From: Candidatus Omnitrophota bacterium
GTDB lineage: Bacteria; Omnitrophota; Gorgyraeia; Zapsychrales; Zapsychraceae
NCBI GenBank assembly: GCA_022703565.1
Contig: JAKLDK010000006.1
Coordinates: forward strand, 253 to 37,181
DNA: 36,929 bases
Reading direction: 5' to 3'
The notes below the pieces were generated by a model, which searched no databases, was not told the DNA's origin, and was given only the letters and a program-made list of their open reading frames with translations. Numbering within the stretch: position 1 is the first letter of the stretch; each line of letters starts with the position of its first letter. Shown piece after piece: positions 1-7,278 of this stretch. The position numbers were made by a program, and so were the translations under genes.

Positions 1-1
1 C

Positions 2-433
2 GAGAAAGCAAAAGAATTAACTCTTAAGAAAGCTAATGAAACCCTAGCGGCCGTCAAAAAAGATTTGCCTAAAGATAAAGATTCATTCACCAAAGCCTTC
101 GCGGCTCTAGGATTAAACGCGCAAGAAAGTTTATCGCTGCCAGCAAAACTCGTTGCCTCAACTTTAGGAATCAGCCAGGAAGATGAAAATGGATTATTCA
201 TCTTAAATCAAACAAACAAAATGAGCGATGTGATTCCGGCGGTAAACGGCGCGTATATCGCCTTCTTGGAAGAATTTGCTCCCTACGACCCGCTGAAATT
301 TGAAGAAGAAAAGAATGAATTTTCCAAACAACTCATTTCAGAGAAGAAAGAAAACGCGTTTAAAGATTTTATGGAAGATTTGAAAGTTAAATCGGGACTC
401 AAAACTTATACTTTTAAGGAGTTTAGGCAATAA
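2..433 (+). CDS. C-terminal part of a SurA/PpiD-like peptidyl-prolyl isomerase (partial, left edge)
   Basis: The frame is open to the left edge, so only the last 143 residues are present; a TTG at 65 is internal, not the start. The visible part has a helical, lysine-rich stretch, then a segment (GLFILNQTN, ending near FLEEFAPYDP) that resembles the end of a parvulin (PpiC) domain. It closes with a charged helix (EKKENAFKDFMEDLKVKSG) typical of the C-terminal helix of SurA/PpiD-type periplasmic folding factors. In that family the protein is anchored in or exported across the inner membrane and isomerises proline bonds of envelope proteins. The catalytic core and any signal peptide lie outside the window, so the family call rests on the tail alone. 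It is the only plus-strand gene here and converges on the CBS gene. Confidence 0.55.
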   Translation, partial: EKAKELTLKKANETLAAVKKDLPKDKDSFTKAFAALGLNAQESLSLPAKLVASTLGISQEDENGLFILNQTNKMSDVIPAVNGAYIAFLEEFAPYDPLKFEEEKNEFSKQLISEKKENAFKDFMEDLKVKSGLKTYTFKEFRQ

Positions 434-488
434 AAATAGGAACAGGTACTATTACAAAGAAAAACAAATGGTATCTGTCCCTATTTTT
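432..488. terminator. Shared bidirectional terminator hairpin between convergent genes
   Basis: Two 18-base arms (432-449 and 471-488) pair with one mismatch and one G-U pair around a 21-base loop. The outer A/T runs give a T tract in both directions. The left arm starts inside the TAA of the isomerase gene and the right arm runs into the stop codon of the CBS gene, so it can end transcripts from both sides. The GGGACAGATAC core resembles REP-type repeats (see findings). Confidence 0.7.
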
Positions 489-886
489 TATATCTGATCC
501 AGCTCGTATTTTTCTTTCCAAATGAGTTTTATAATATCCCGGCGGGAGACGATACCGACCAGTTTACCGTCTCTTGTGATTGGAACGCGCCTAAAATTGT
601 TTTCCAGAAGGATTTTACATATATCAACAACATTATCATCCGGCGAATAAGATTGCACATTCTTAGTCATATAATCGGCAACCTTTTTATCTTTCAAATT
701 CTCTTTTTCCATTAAAATCCGCATCAAGTCTTTTTCCGAGACAATGCCGACGATATGTTTATCTTCATCAACAACAGGCAAGCCTGTAACACGCTCAATA
801 ACCAGTAATTTTATCGCAATTGAAATTGGTGTATCCGGCCTTACGGTTAAAACATCTTTGGTCATTACCTCGGAAACTTTAGTCAT
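488..886 (-). CDS. Stand-alone CBS-pair protein
   Basis: The 132-residue protein consists of two CBS repeats and nothing else. The first (about residues 4-60) carries VSEVMTKDVLTV and GIVSEKDL; the second (about 70-125) carries VADYMTKNV and GIVSRRDI. CBS pairs usually bind adenine nucleotides (AMP, ATP, S-adenosylmethionine) in the cleft between the repeats and act as energy or ligand sensors in the cytoplasm. No effector domain is attached, so its partner is unknown. An AGGAG ribosome site lies 6 bases before the ATG. It is the last gene of the minus-strand run and ends in the shared terminator. A second protein of the same build is encoded at 6857-7243. Confidence 0.92.
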   Translation of the reverse strand: MTKVSEVMTKDVLTVRPDTPISIAIKLLVIERVTGLPVVDEDKHIVGIVSEKDLMRILMEKENLKDKKVADYMTKNVQSYSPDDNVVDICKILLENNFRRVPITRDGKLVGIVSRRDIIKLIWKEKYELDQI

Positions 887-936
887 ATTTTTGCTCCTTT
901 GGCGGAAGAACCGCTTTTTGTAATCATCGCTGATTT

Positions 937-1263
937 TTATCTACGGCAATCGCGCGCGGCAATCAATTGCGACAATTTCTTCTCATAGCGCTCAAAACAT
1001 TGTAAAATTACCTTATCAATCGACGCTTTATTCTCCAGAATCATCTCAAAACACAAAATCAAAAGGTCCCCGGTTTCAATTATAAAATGTTTGTCCTTAT
1101 TCTCCCAAAGTTCCTTAATTTCAGCAACATGTTTGTGCATCAACGCCAGAAGTTTCTTTTCGTGCGCTTTCTTTTGTTTGCCGTTATATTTTCTCGACAA
1201 ACAGTGTATCGCTTTGATTCTTTTTAAGGCATTTGCCTTAATAACCCGGATATTCTTATTCAA
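937..1263 (-). CDS. Small helical protein with a MazG/HisE-like motif pair
   Basis: There is no ATG start. I chose the TTG at 1263, which gives 108 residues and an 8-base overlap with the upstream gene; the longest option is a TTG at 1302 (121 residues, 47-base overlap). The protein looks all-helical. It carries E48-I-K-E51, then after 11 residues E63-T-G-D66, followed by LLILCFEMI and a charged helix ending FERYEKKL. This order resembles the ExxE...ExxD metal site of all-alpha NTP pyrophosphohydrolases (MazG, HisE, dUTPase-like), which hydrolyse nucleoside triphosphates to monophosphates. The spacing is a little shorter than usual and the N-terminal half is very basic, so it could be an unrelated coiled protein. 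It sits after the ABC genes with no obvious functional link. Confidence 0.6.
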   Translation of the reverse strand: MNKNIRVIKANALKRIKAIHCLSRKYNGKQKKAHEKKLLALMHKHVAEIKELWENKDKHFIIETGDLLILCFEMILENKASIDKVILQCFERYEKKLSQLIAARDCRR

Positions 1264-2857
1264 TTTTTCGCCCAATCCACATTGATATTCCAAGTAACAC
1301 AATTAATACCGGCATTAAAACCAGGACAATGACAACAAGTTTCTTCTGCTGGCTGGTCAAATCTAAGCGCGCAACCTCAATATTTTTCTTATCAATAAAT
1401 ACCTGGTAATCCAGTTCCGAAAGCCAATTAACACAATTAACACCCATTTCCGCATTACTATAAAATTTCAAGTAAGAATTGCTTAAGAAATCAGCGTCAG
1501 TAAAGACAACCATTCTGGTATCGGATAAATCACTCCCAGCTTTCGGCTCCCAAATGACAAAGGCCAGCGGCACCGGACCCGGAGCATCAATCCCGACGTC
1601 ATATTTAACGTTTAAATACCGGTCAGTCTCCCCCCAGCTTTTTTCCGCTGATTCGGTCACAACCAAGGGCGCTAATTTAATTGTTTCGCGCCTATTTTTT
1701 GTCATTCCAATTGAACGCGGCCGGACATAAAACGTATAATCCAAATCCTTTACAATCGCGCGGTGAGAAAGATAATTCTTGGTCGCCGGACTACCCACAT
1801 CTTCTCCGGCATGATTAATTAAATCAACAACAACATCAGTTGCGACCTCTATTCCCCAATCCCCGAATATTTCATTCAAGGAAGGATTCTTCGTAAACTC
1901 ATCTTTAGTTAAAGGCTTATCCGGCGTGCTCACCCTTACATCTTCAATCAAAAATAAAGCGTCCCCGCCTTTAAGCAGATATTCTTTTATTATTCGAACC
2001 TCATCCGGCGTCAAGTTATCTTTGGGGCCGGCAACAATCAAGACATCACAATTGTCCGGAATAACACTTTTCTCGCCTAAAAGTATCGTATGAACAATCA
2101 TATTATTCGAAGACAGCATTTTAACAAATTCAGAAATCCCGGTTTTAGCTTCATCATTAATATCTAATTCGCCATTACCGATCAAGAAATAGACATTAAC
2201 TTCTTTTCTCGTCACCCGGATAATCTCATTGGTTAGCTGCTCTTCAGTAAGTATGCTGTCGCTAAAATCAATTTCTTTTTTTAACCTGGCTGGTCCCAAA
2301 GATTGGATGATAACTTTACTTTCTTTGGCATTAATTATATGCCCGAATTGCGCGGCATATCCAATTTGGATAACAGGATCGATTATTTCAGCCTTTATCA
2401 TTCCATTAGAAGACTTTTCATATTCTTTAAGCATATCCTCCAAATATCTCGGCGCTATTCCGGTATAAAATGCGGTTATTTTTATTTCCTGGCTCAAATT
2501 TCTAATAAAATTCTTTGTGCTTTCGGATAAAGAATGCTGTTTGGCTTTAGTTAAATCAAAGCGAAAATCTTTCTTCAATGACAGGACATTAACCAAAATC
2601 AAGGCAGCAACAAGCAAACCGAAATAAAGCACTGATTTTATTACAATTAATACTTTTCTGCCCGAACCAGCAATAAAATTCTTGTTTAGGTTTAAGCAAA
2701 CTACCAAAAAACACATTGTTCCGGTCAAAATAACAACTTTCGTCGAGAAAAAAGAAAGAAAATCATTAAATACAAATCCGATTCCAAAGGCATATATAAA
2801 CGAAAACACGCCCAGCCAAAACAAAAACAATATTTTATTCGCCTTATTCCCTGTCAT
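1256..2857 (-). CDS. GldG-like auxiliary protein of an ABC transporter
   Basis: The 533-residue protein has three membrane helices near the N-terminus (about 8-32, 40-56 and 70-93). The hallmark segment FDLTKAKQHSLS (about 100-111) opens the large extracytoplasmic ABC_transp_aux (GldG) domain, and a C-terminal helix (about 509-528) ends in a short basic tail. GldG-type proteins work with an ABC-2 permease and ATPase. In Bacteroidetes GldA/F/G are needed for gliding; in other phyla the substrate is unknown. Its ATG overlaps the permease stop as ATGA, so the two are translationally coupled. Function beyond membership of this transporter cannot be read from the sequence. Confidence 0.88.
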   Translation of the reverse strand: MTGNKANKILFLFWLGVFSFIYAFGIGFVFNDFLSFFSTKVVILTGTMCFLVVCLNLNKNFIAGSGRKVLIVIKSVLYFGLLVAALILVNVLSLKKDFRFDLTKAKQHSLSESTKNFIRNLSQEIKITAFYTGIAPRYLEDMLKEYEKSSNGMIKAEIIDPVIQIGYAAQFGHIINAKESKVIIQSLGPARLKKEIDFSDSILTEEQLTNEIIRVTRKEVNVYFLIGNGELDINDEAKTGISEFVKMLSSNNMIVHTILLGEKSVIPDNCDVLIVAGPKDNLTPDEVRIIKEYLLKGGDALFLIEDVRVSTPDKPLTKDEFTKNPSLNEIFGDWGIEVATDVVVDLINHAGEDVGSPATKNYLSHRAIVKDLDYTFYVRPRSIGMTKNRRETIKLAPLVVTESAEKSWGETDRYLNVKYDVGIDAPGPVPLAFVIWEPKAGSDLSDTRMVVFTDADFLSNSYLKFYSNAEMGVNCVNWLSELDYQVFIDKKNIEVARLDLTSQQKKLVVIVLVLMPVLIVLLGISMWIGRKIE

Positions 2858-3558
2858 ATCTTCTTTTCAATAATTATTCTGGTTACAAGCAGACAAAATA
2901 AAGCCATGCTCAAATAATAAACTAAATCGGATAAAACAACCACGCCGGATATCATAGCTTCAATACGGTTTATGGCTGAGATAGCCGATACTGCATCTTT
3001 CATCCATCCGCCGACATATTTAATAAAAGCTTGGGAGAAATATAAAACAAATAATACCAAATATGTTATTATCGCCGCAACAACCTGGTTTTTTGTCCAG
3101 GATGAAATCATTGTCCCGATTGCAATAAACATCGTCCCCTGTAAAAAGATTGCAAAATAACCCAATAAAATCTGCGCCGCGTCAGGAGAGCTAAATATTT
3201 TCAGAATAAGATAATAAATTGAAGTCAATAAAACCATTATGGTATAAAAGGCTGTATTTCCCAAAAACTTGCCTAAAACAATTTCCCACTCCCGAATAGG
3301 GCAGGTCAACATAAATTCCATCGTGCCTGTTTGTTTCTCCTCGGCAAATGTACGCATGGTCAAGACCGGAATAAAAGTTATCAGCATAAATTGCATAACC
3401 AGAAAAACATCCCTAAGGGTCGCTTCGCGGTTTTCTTCAATTATGAGAAAGAAAAAGAAATTGAATACCGAGAGGGCGATAAACAAAATGATATACGCCA
3501 TCGGAGTTTTAAATAAATTACCCAGCTCTTTTTTAGCAATATAAAAAGCTTTTATCAT
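2854..3558 (-). CDS. ABC-2 type permease (GldF-like)
   Basis: The 234-residue protein has six hydrophobic segments, as in ABC-2 permeases. The conserved cytoplasmic loop after the second helix reads TFAEEKQTGTMEFMLTCPI followed by LGKFLG, a signature of this family (EEK..GT.E...P). It would form the membrane channel for the ATPase encoded 2 bases upstream, and it overlaps the GldG-like gene by four bases downstream. A GAGGAAG ribosome site lies inside the end of the ATPase gene. Substrate unknown. Confidence 0.9.
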   Translation of the reverse strand: MIKAFYIAKKELGNLFKTPMAYIILFIALSVFNFFFFLIIEENREATLRDVFLVMQFMLITFIPVLTMRTFAEEKQTGTMEFMLTCPIREWEIVLGKFLGNTAFYTIMVLLTSIYYLILKIFSSPDAAQILLGYFAIFLQGTMFIAIGTMISSWTKNQVVAAIITYLVLFVLYFSQAFIKYVGGWMKDAVSAISAINRIEAMISGVVVLSDLVYYLSMALFCLLVTRIIIEKKI

Positions 3559-3560
3559 CT

Positions 3561-4277
3561 CTAGGCTGCTTCCTCTTCATGTAAATCCAAAAATAACTTT
3601 TCTAAACTATTGCCGTTTTGACGTACAACGTCAATCGGATTATCAAACACAATTGCACCTTTCTTAATTATCACAACACGATTAGCGATCTGCTCGATTT
3701 CGGATAAAATATGCGTGCTTAAAATAATTGTCATCTGATGTTTTAGCTTCTGTATTAGTTCCCGAATATGTAGAACCTGCAAAGGATCAAGTCCGCTCGT
3801 CGGTTCATCCAAAACAATCAATTTAGGGCTATTTAGCAAGGCCTGTGCAATTCCAACTCTTTGCTTAAAACCTTTAGAAAGAGTAGCTATGGTTTTCCCC
3901 TTAACATCCCGAATATCACATTCCCAAATAACCTTATCCACTTCAATCTTCCGTCTATTTAACGGTACGCCTTTCATTTGCGCGGCAAATTTTAAATAAT
4001 CAAAAACCGTCATATTTGCGTATAAAGGAGGGGTTTCCGGCAGATAGCCAATACTTTTCTTAACATTCAAAGGCTCTTTAACCGTATCAAATCCATTAAC
4101 AATCGCCCGGCCGGAACTAGGATAAAGATACGTAGTTATAATCCGCATCAAAGTAGTCTTTCCGGCGGCATTACGGCCTAAGAATCCGACAATTTCGCCT
4201 GAATTAATTTTAAGTGAAACATCGGATAAGATTTTATCAGGGCCAAAATACTTATTTATTTTAATTGTTTCAATCAT
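3561..4277 (-). CDS. ABC transporter ATP-binding protein (GldA-like)
   Basis: The 238-residue nucleotide-binding subunit energises the GldF/GldG-like membrane proteins downstream. The Walker A loop is G34-R-N-A-A-G-K-T41, where the usual third glycine is alanine. A signature LSKGFKQRVGIAQ is near 133-145, Walker B LIVLDEPTSGLDP near 153-165 and the switch histidine is H189 (STHILSEIE). A C-terminal extension of about 30 residues follows. It belongs to the multidrug/Nod/GldA branch of ABC ATPases. It is the first gene of the three-gene unit; the repeat at 4296-4380 separates it from the dehydrogenase gene, and I see no convincing promoter in the gap. Confidence 0.93.
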   Translation of the reverse strand: MIETIKINKYFGPDKILSDVSLKINSGEIVGFLGRNAAGKTTLMRIITTYLYPSSGRAIVNGFDTVKEPLNVKKSIGYLPETPPLYANMTVFDYLKFAAQMKGVPLNRRKIEVDKVIWECDIRDVKGKTIATLSKGFKQRVGIAQALLNSPKLIVLDEPTSGLDPLQVLHIRELIQKLKHQMTIILSTHILSEIEQIANRVVIIKKGAIVFDNPIDVVRQNGNSLEKLFLDLHEEEAA

Positions 4278-4295
4278 GATAAATTAGTTAGTTCT

Positions 4296-4380
4296 TTGTC
4301 ATTGCGAGGAGCGCTTTTGCGACGCGGCAATCTCATAAAAGATTGCTTCGGCGAGGCTTCGCCTCTTCTCGCAATGACAA
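4296..4380. repeat. Imperfect palindromic intergenic repeat (TTGTCATTGCGAG family)
   Basis: A 13-base terminal inverted repeat (4296-4308 and 4368-4380) encloses two smaller hairpins: GCAATCT/AGATTGC (4327-4333 and 4340-4346) and GAGGC/GCCTC (4353-4357 and 4361-4365). The sequence is much richer in G+C than its surroundings. Elements starting GTCATTGCGAGG and containing GGCAATCTC are familiar from intergenic regions of many unrelated bacteria, probably as non-autonomous REP/MITE-like units; that is from memory. It fills most of the 109-base gap between two genes and contains no reading frame of its own. Confidence 0.85.
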
Positions 4381-4386
4381 TTCCTC

Positions 4387-5244
4387 TTATAAATTATTAA
4401 TCGCGTTAAAGATTACCGAATAATCTTTTTCTCCCCAGCCGTTTTTTATTGCCTTAATTATTTCCTTTTCAATTCCCACGGTCACATTAGTTGAAATATT
4501 ATTCTTCAATGATTCATTCTTAATAAGCCTGATATCCTTGAGCAAATGCCGGCAGACAAAATTAGCGCTACCATAATTGCGCTTTTTCCAATTATTAAGC
4601 TTTTTGTCAAACATTCCGGCATACAGAGAGCTTTCGCGTAAAATATCCATAAATGTATTCAAATCAATCTTGTTCTTCTCGACGATACCCATGCTGATAG
4701 AAAATCCAGCAGCATGCGATGCAATTAGATTATTTAAGGCAAGCTTTAGAGAAGCTGCTTTGCCAACAGGGCCGATATAACGCGGATTAGGACAAAAACT
4801 TTTTATTAATGCTCTAGCTTTGTTAAAATCACTTTTATTCCCGGCAACCATAGCCAATAAATTCCCGCTTAAGGCTTCTTTCTTGCTGCCCAGAATGGGA
4901 CATTCGAGATATTTTCCTTTTAACGCTTCAACTTTTTTGAAGTTAATCCTGCTTTCATCAGGCGATATCGTCGACATTTGCACTACCATCTTCCCTTGTA
5001 AATCTTTAACGCTTCGATTAAACAAAACATCCCGGATTGCTTTCTCATCAGTTAAAAGGACAAGGACAAAATCAGCTTTAGATATTGCGGCATTTACACT
5101 TTCGGATAAAAAAGCCCCTTGTTTGACCAGCGGCAATATCTTATTTTTAGTACGGTTATAAATAAACACCTTATGCCGGCGAGATAGCAGCCTTTTGGCG
5201 AGATTAAAACCCATTGACCCACAACCTAAAATAGCGACTTTCAT
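4387..5244 (-). CDS. 3-hydroxyisobutyrate dehydrogenase-family NAD(P)-dependent reductase
   Basis: The 285-residue protein fits the beta-hydroxyacid dehydrogenase family. An N-terminal Rossmann fold carries GCGSMG (residues 7-12). The substrate-site region has STISPD (91-96) and a variant of the usual GG segment, CPILGSKKEALSGNL (115-129). The catalytic lysine region G161-K-A-A-S-L-K167-L-A-L-N171 matches the GxxxxxKxxxN pattern, and an all-helical C-terminal domain follows. Relatives reduce glyoxylate, succinic semialdehyde or tartronate semialdehyde, or oxidise 3-hydroxyisobutyrate; which applies here cannot be told. It starts 7 bases after the response regulator gene and appears to be the last gene of the signalling operon. 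Confidence 0.88.
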   Translation of the reverse strand: MKVAILGCGSMGFNLAKRLLSRRHKVFIYNRTKNKILPLVKQGAFLSESVNAAISKADFVLVLLTDEKAIRDVLFNRSVKDLQGKMVVQMSTISPDESRINFKKVEALKGKYLECPILGSKKEALSGNLLAMVAGNKSDFNKARALIKSFCPNPRYIGPVGKAASLKLALNNLIASHAAGFSISMGIVEKNKIDLNTFMDILRESSLYAGMFDKKLNNWKKRNYGSANFVCRHLLKDIRLIKNESLKNNISTNVTVGIEKEIIKAIKNGWGEKDYSVIFNAINNL

Positions 5245-5251
5245 TTCTTGA

Positions 5252-5629
5252 TCATTTCGCAGATGCGGTTGCTAATAATAAATCAATTTCTTTTAGAAAT
5301 TCATCTTTTTCAAAAGGCTTATGCAGGTATTTAATATTTGCCCTTTTTTCTGTTTCAGCATCCAATTCTTTTTCAGTTTCGCTTAGAATTAATATCGGAA
5401 TCTTTTTAAAATCCCTATTAAACCTCAACTCACAACAAACATCATAACCGTTGATTTCCGGCATTAAAATATCAAGAACTACTAAATCCGGATCATCTTT
5501 TTTTATTCGGGCGAGGGCTTCCAGGCCGTCACGGGAAATAATAACCTCATATCCTTTATTCTTTAAAAGAGCTTCGACCATACGGACAACTACCGGATCA
5601 TCATCTACAACCAGTATTTTCTTAACCAT
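5252..5629 (-). CDS. Single-domain response regulator (CheY-like)
   Basis: The 125-residue protein is a receiver domain with no output domain. The acidic pair D9-D10-D11, phospho-acceptor D53 (VVLDILMP), S83 and K104 (HKPF) are all present, so it should be phosphorylated. An AAAGG ribosome site precedes the ATG by 7 bases. Stand-alone receivers act by protein contact or as phosphate relays. It is the fourth such gene downstream of the histidine kinase and probably on the same transcript, but a direct kinase link is not shown by the sequence. Confidence 0.93.
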   Translation of the reverse strand: MVKKILVVDDDPVVVRMVEALLKNKGYEVIISRDGLEALARIKKDDPDLVVLDILMPEINGYDVCCELRFNRDFKKIPILILSETEKELDAETEKRANIKYLHKPFEKDEFLKEIDLLLATASAK

Positions 5630-5650
5630 TTTGTTGCCTTTGTAAATATT

Positions 5651-5932
5651 TTATTCTTTTTCTATTTCTAAACCACCGACCCATTTCGTGGCTAAATTAA
5701 AGAAGAACCCCGAGAAATACCCACTAAGAAATCCAATAATCCCGTAAATTATCGGCAACACCACAATAGCCGCCGCGCCAAAAGGATTTGGGTTTTGAGA
5801 GGCATTCGGCAATTGGATATTTAAAATAGCAGCTAAGCTCATAAACAATCCGACGAGAAGTCCAAAACAACTATAAATCACCCCTAATATTTTAGCTAAT
5901 GACAGCATATTAACCCGTTTAATCTTTTCCAT
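5651..5932 (-). CDS. Small two-helix membrane protein
   Basis: This 93-residue protein has two long hydrophobic segments (about 14-37 and 51-80) joined by an asparagine/proline-rich loop (NASQNPNP). It ends in NLATKWVGGLEIE. Small proteins with this LAKILGVIY...LPIIYGIIGF...GGLEIE pattern occur widely in bacteria and archaea and have no assigned function as far as I know. A strong GAGGAGG ribosome site overlaps the end of the RNA methyltransferase gene, which implies good expression. Its place among signalling genes is the only context clue. Confidence 0.85.
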   Translation of the reverse strand: MEKIKRVNMLSLAKILGVIYSCFGLLVGLFMSLAAILNIQLPNASQNPNPFGAAAIVVLPIIYGIIGFLSGYFSGFFFNLATKWVGGLEIEKE

Positions 5933-5941
5933 ACTCCCTCC

Positions 5942-6484
5942 TCAAATCTTTATTTTTATTATGTCCTTAAAAAAACAATTTCTAATATGATAAACAGCAA
6001 TACCGAACGCAACCGAAACATTCAAGGAATTCTTGATACCGCTCATCTCGATCTCAATTATTTTATCGCAAAATGACACAATTCCTTCATTTACACCGGA
6101 TATTTCATTTCCTATTACAAAACAAACCGGGAAACTTGGCTTAAAATCCTGGTATAAAATACTTTCCTTAGCCTGTTCCAAAAGAACTATTTCATAACCA
6201 TCTTTTTTTAAAGATTCAATCAACTCAATAGGATTTTTTCGGTACTCCCAAGATATAACTTTTTCTGCACCTAACGATGTCTTTTGAATCTGCGCATTCG
6301 GCGGATATCCGGTTATTCCGCATAAATATATCTTTTCTACCCCAGCTCCGTCGGCAGTCCTGAAAATTGCCCCGACATTGTGCAAGCTTCTGATATCATT
6401 TAGGATTACTGCTATCGGAAGCCTTTTCTCTTTAACCTTTTCTTTTTGCCGCTCTAATATCTCGCTATGATTCAATTTACGCAT
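5942..6484 (-). CDS. TrmH/SpoU-family RNA 2'-O-methyltransferase
   Basis: The 180-residue protein has all three SPOUT motifs. Motif 1 is N36-VGAIFRTADGAG, motif 2 is CFVIGNEISGVNEGI (121-135), and motif 3 is IEMSGIKNSLNVSVAFGIA (145-163). These build the trefoil knot that binds S-adenosylmethionine; R42 of motif 1 is the likely catalytic arginine. The substrate is a tRNA or rRNA ribose. There is no N-terminal RNA-binding extension, so it is close in size to small TrmL-like or TrmH-like members; which RNA it acts on is open. It lies between two signalling genes with gaps of 6 and 9 bases, so it is co-transcribed with them. Confidence 0.92.
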   Translation of the reverse strand: MRKLNHSEILERQKEKVKEKRLPIAVILNDIRSLHNVGAIFRTADGAGVEKIYLCGITGYPPNAQIQKTSLGAEKVISWEYRKNPIELIESLKKDGYEIVLLEQAKESILYQDFKPSFPVCFVIGNEISGVNEGIVSFCDKIIEIEMSGIKNSLNVSVAFGIAVYHIRNCFFKDIIKIKI

Positions 6485-6490
6485 TAAAGC

Positions 6491-6853
6491 TCAATTTATT
6501 TTCAAATGCTCTTTAATTTTTTTAAGCAACACTACCTCATCATATGGCTTAACGATATATTCAACTACAATTTTCTTATCCAAAAGCTTGTGAATCCCCT
6601 CGCGCACAGTTAAAACTATGACCGGAACAGGGCTAACATCTTTAATATTCTTCATTTCTTCAACAAAAGTATACCCGTCCATTTGCGGCATCATAATATC
6701 CAAGATTACCAAATCCGGCCGGTCCATACGCAAACGGTAAAGCCCGCTAACTCCGTCTTCGGCAGTAACAACCTGAAAATTGTTTTCTTCCAAACGAGCC
6801 TTGAGCAGCCTGATAAGCCCGCGATCGTCATCAATTATTAAAATTTTTTTCAT
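6491..6853 (-). CDS. Single-domain response regulator
   Basis: The 120-residue protein is one receiver domain. The acidic triad is D8-D9-D10, the phospho-acceptor D52 (VILDIMMP), the switch threonine T82 and the lysine-proline K102-P103. A stretch of deletion near 85-97 makes the alpha4-beta5 region slightly shorter than in CheY. An AGAGG ribosome site lies within the last codons of the CBS gene, 3 bases upstream. No output domain. Confidence 0.93.
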   Translation of the reverse strand: MKKILIIDDDRGLIRLLKARLEENNFQVVTAEDGVSGLYRLRMDRPDLVILDIMMPQMDGYTFVEEMKNIKDVSPVPVIVLTVREGIHKLLDKKIVVEYIVKPYDEVVLLKKIKEHLKIN

Positions 6854-6856
6854 TTC

Positions 6857-7243
6857 TTATTCCTCTTTAGCTGCTTCCTTTAAAATATATTTTAATACAT
6901 CCCGACGGCTGATTACGCCAAGAACATTGCCGTCACTTATTACCGGCACTCGCTTGATATTATGCTGTAAAAATAAGTCATAGATTTCTTTTATTGATGT
7001 GTCTTCCGTAACACTAATAACATCACGATTAACAAAATCATTAATCGGCCCGTGAATATTTCCCAGCATGTCATAGGCCACAATTAAATCTTTTTCAGTC
7101 ACGATCCCAATTACTTTGATATTGTCATCAACAACTACCAATCCGCTGATTTCAATCCGGACCAGATAATTAATGGCATCTTTTATGCTAATATCAGACT
7201 TAACCGTAATAACTTGCGTCGTCATAATATCTTTGGCCGTCAT
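6857..7243 (-). CDS. Stand-alone CBS-pair protein
   Basis: The 128-residue protein holds two CBS repeats (about 3-58 and 68-122), with MTAKDIMTTQVITV and GIVTEKDL in the first and NRDVISV and GVISRRDV in the second. It is a paralogue in layout of the protein at 488-886, including the shared (V/I)SRRD(I/V) end. As in that protein, an adenine nucleotide ligand is likely and no effector domain is present. A strong GGAGGAG ribosome site precedes the ATG. Its position between two response regulator genes suggests it adds energy or nucleotide sensing to this signalling block. Confidence 0.93.
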   Translation of the reverse strand: MTAKDIMTTQVITVKSDISIKDAINYLVRIEISGLVVVDDNIKVIGIVTEKDLIVAYDMLGNIHGPINDFVNRDVISVTEDTSIKEIYDLFLQHNIKRVPVISDGNVLGVISRRDVLKYILKEAAKEE

Positions 7244-7278
7244 TAATGACTCCTCCTCTATTCGTTAAGCATTTATTT

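Noticed and set aside
902-919. GCGG/CCGC hairpin followed by five T on the plus strand, looking like a terminator
   Set aside because: No plus-strand gene ends near it, the stem is only four pairs and the T tract is on the wrong strand for the genes on both sides.
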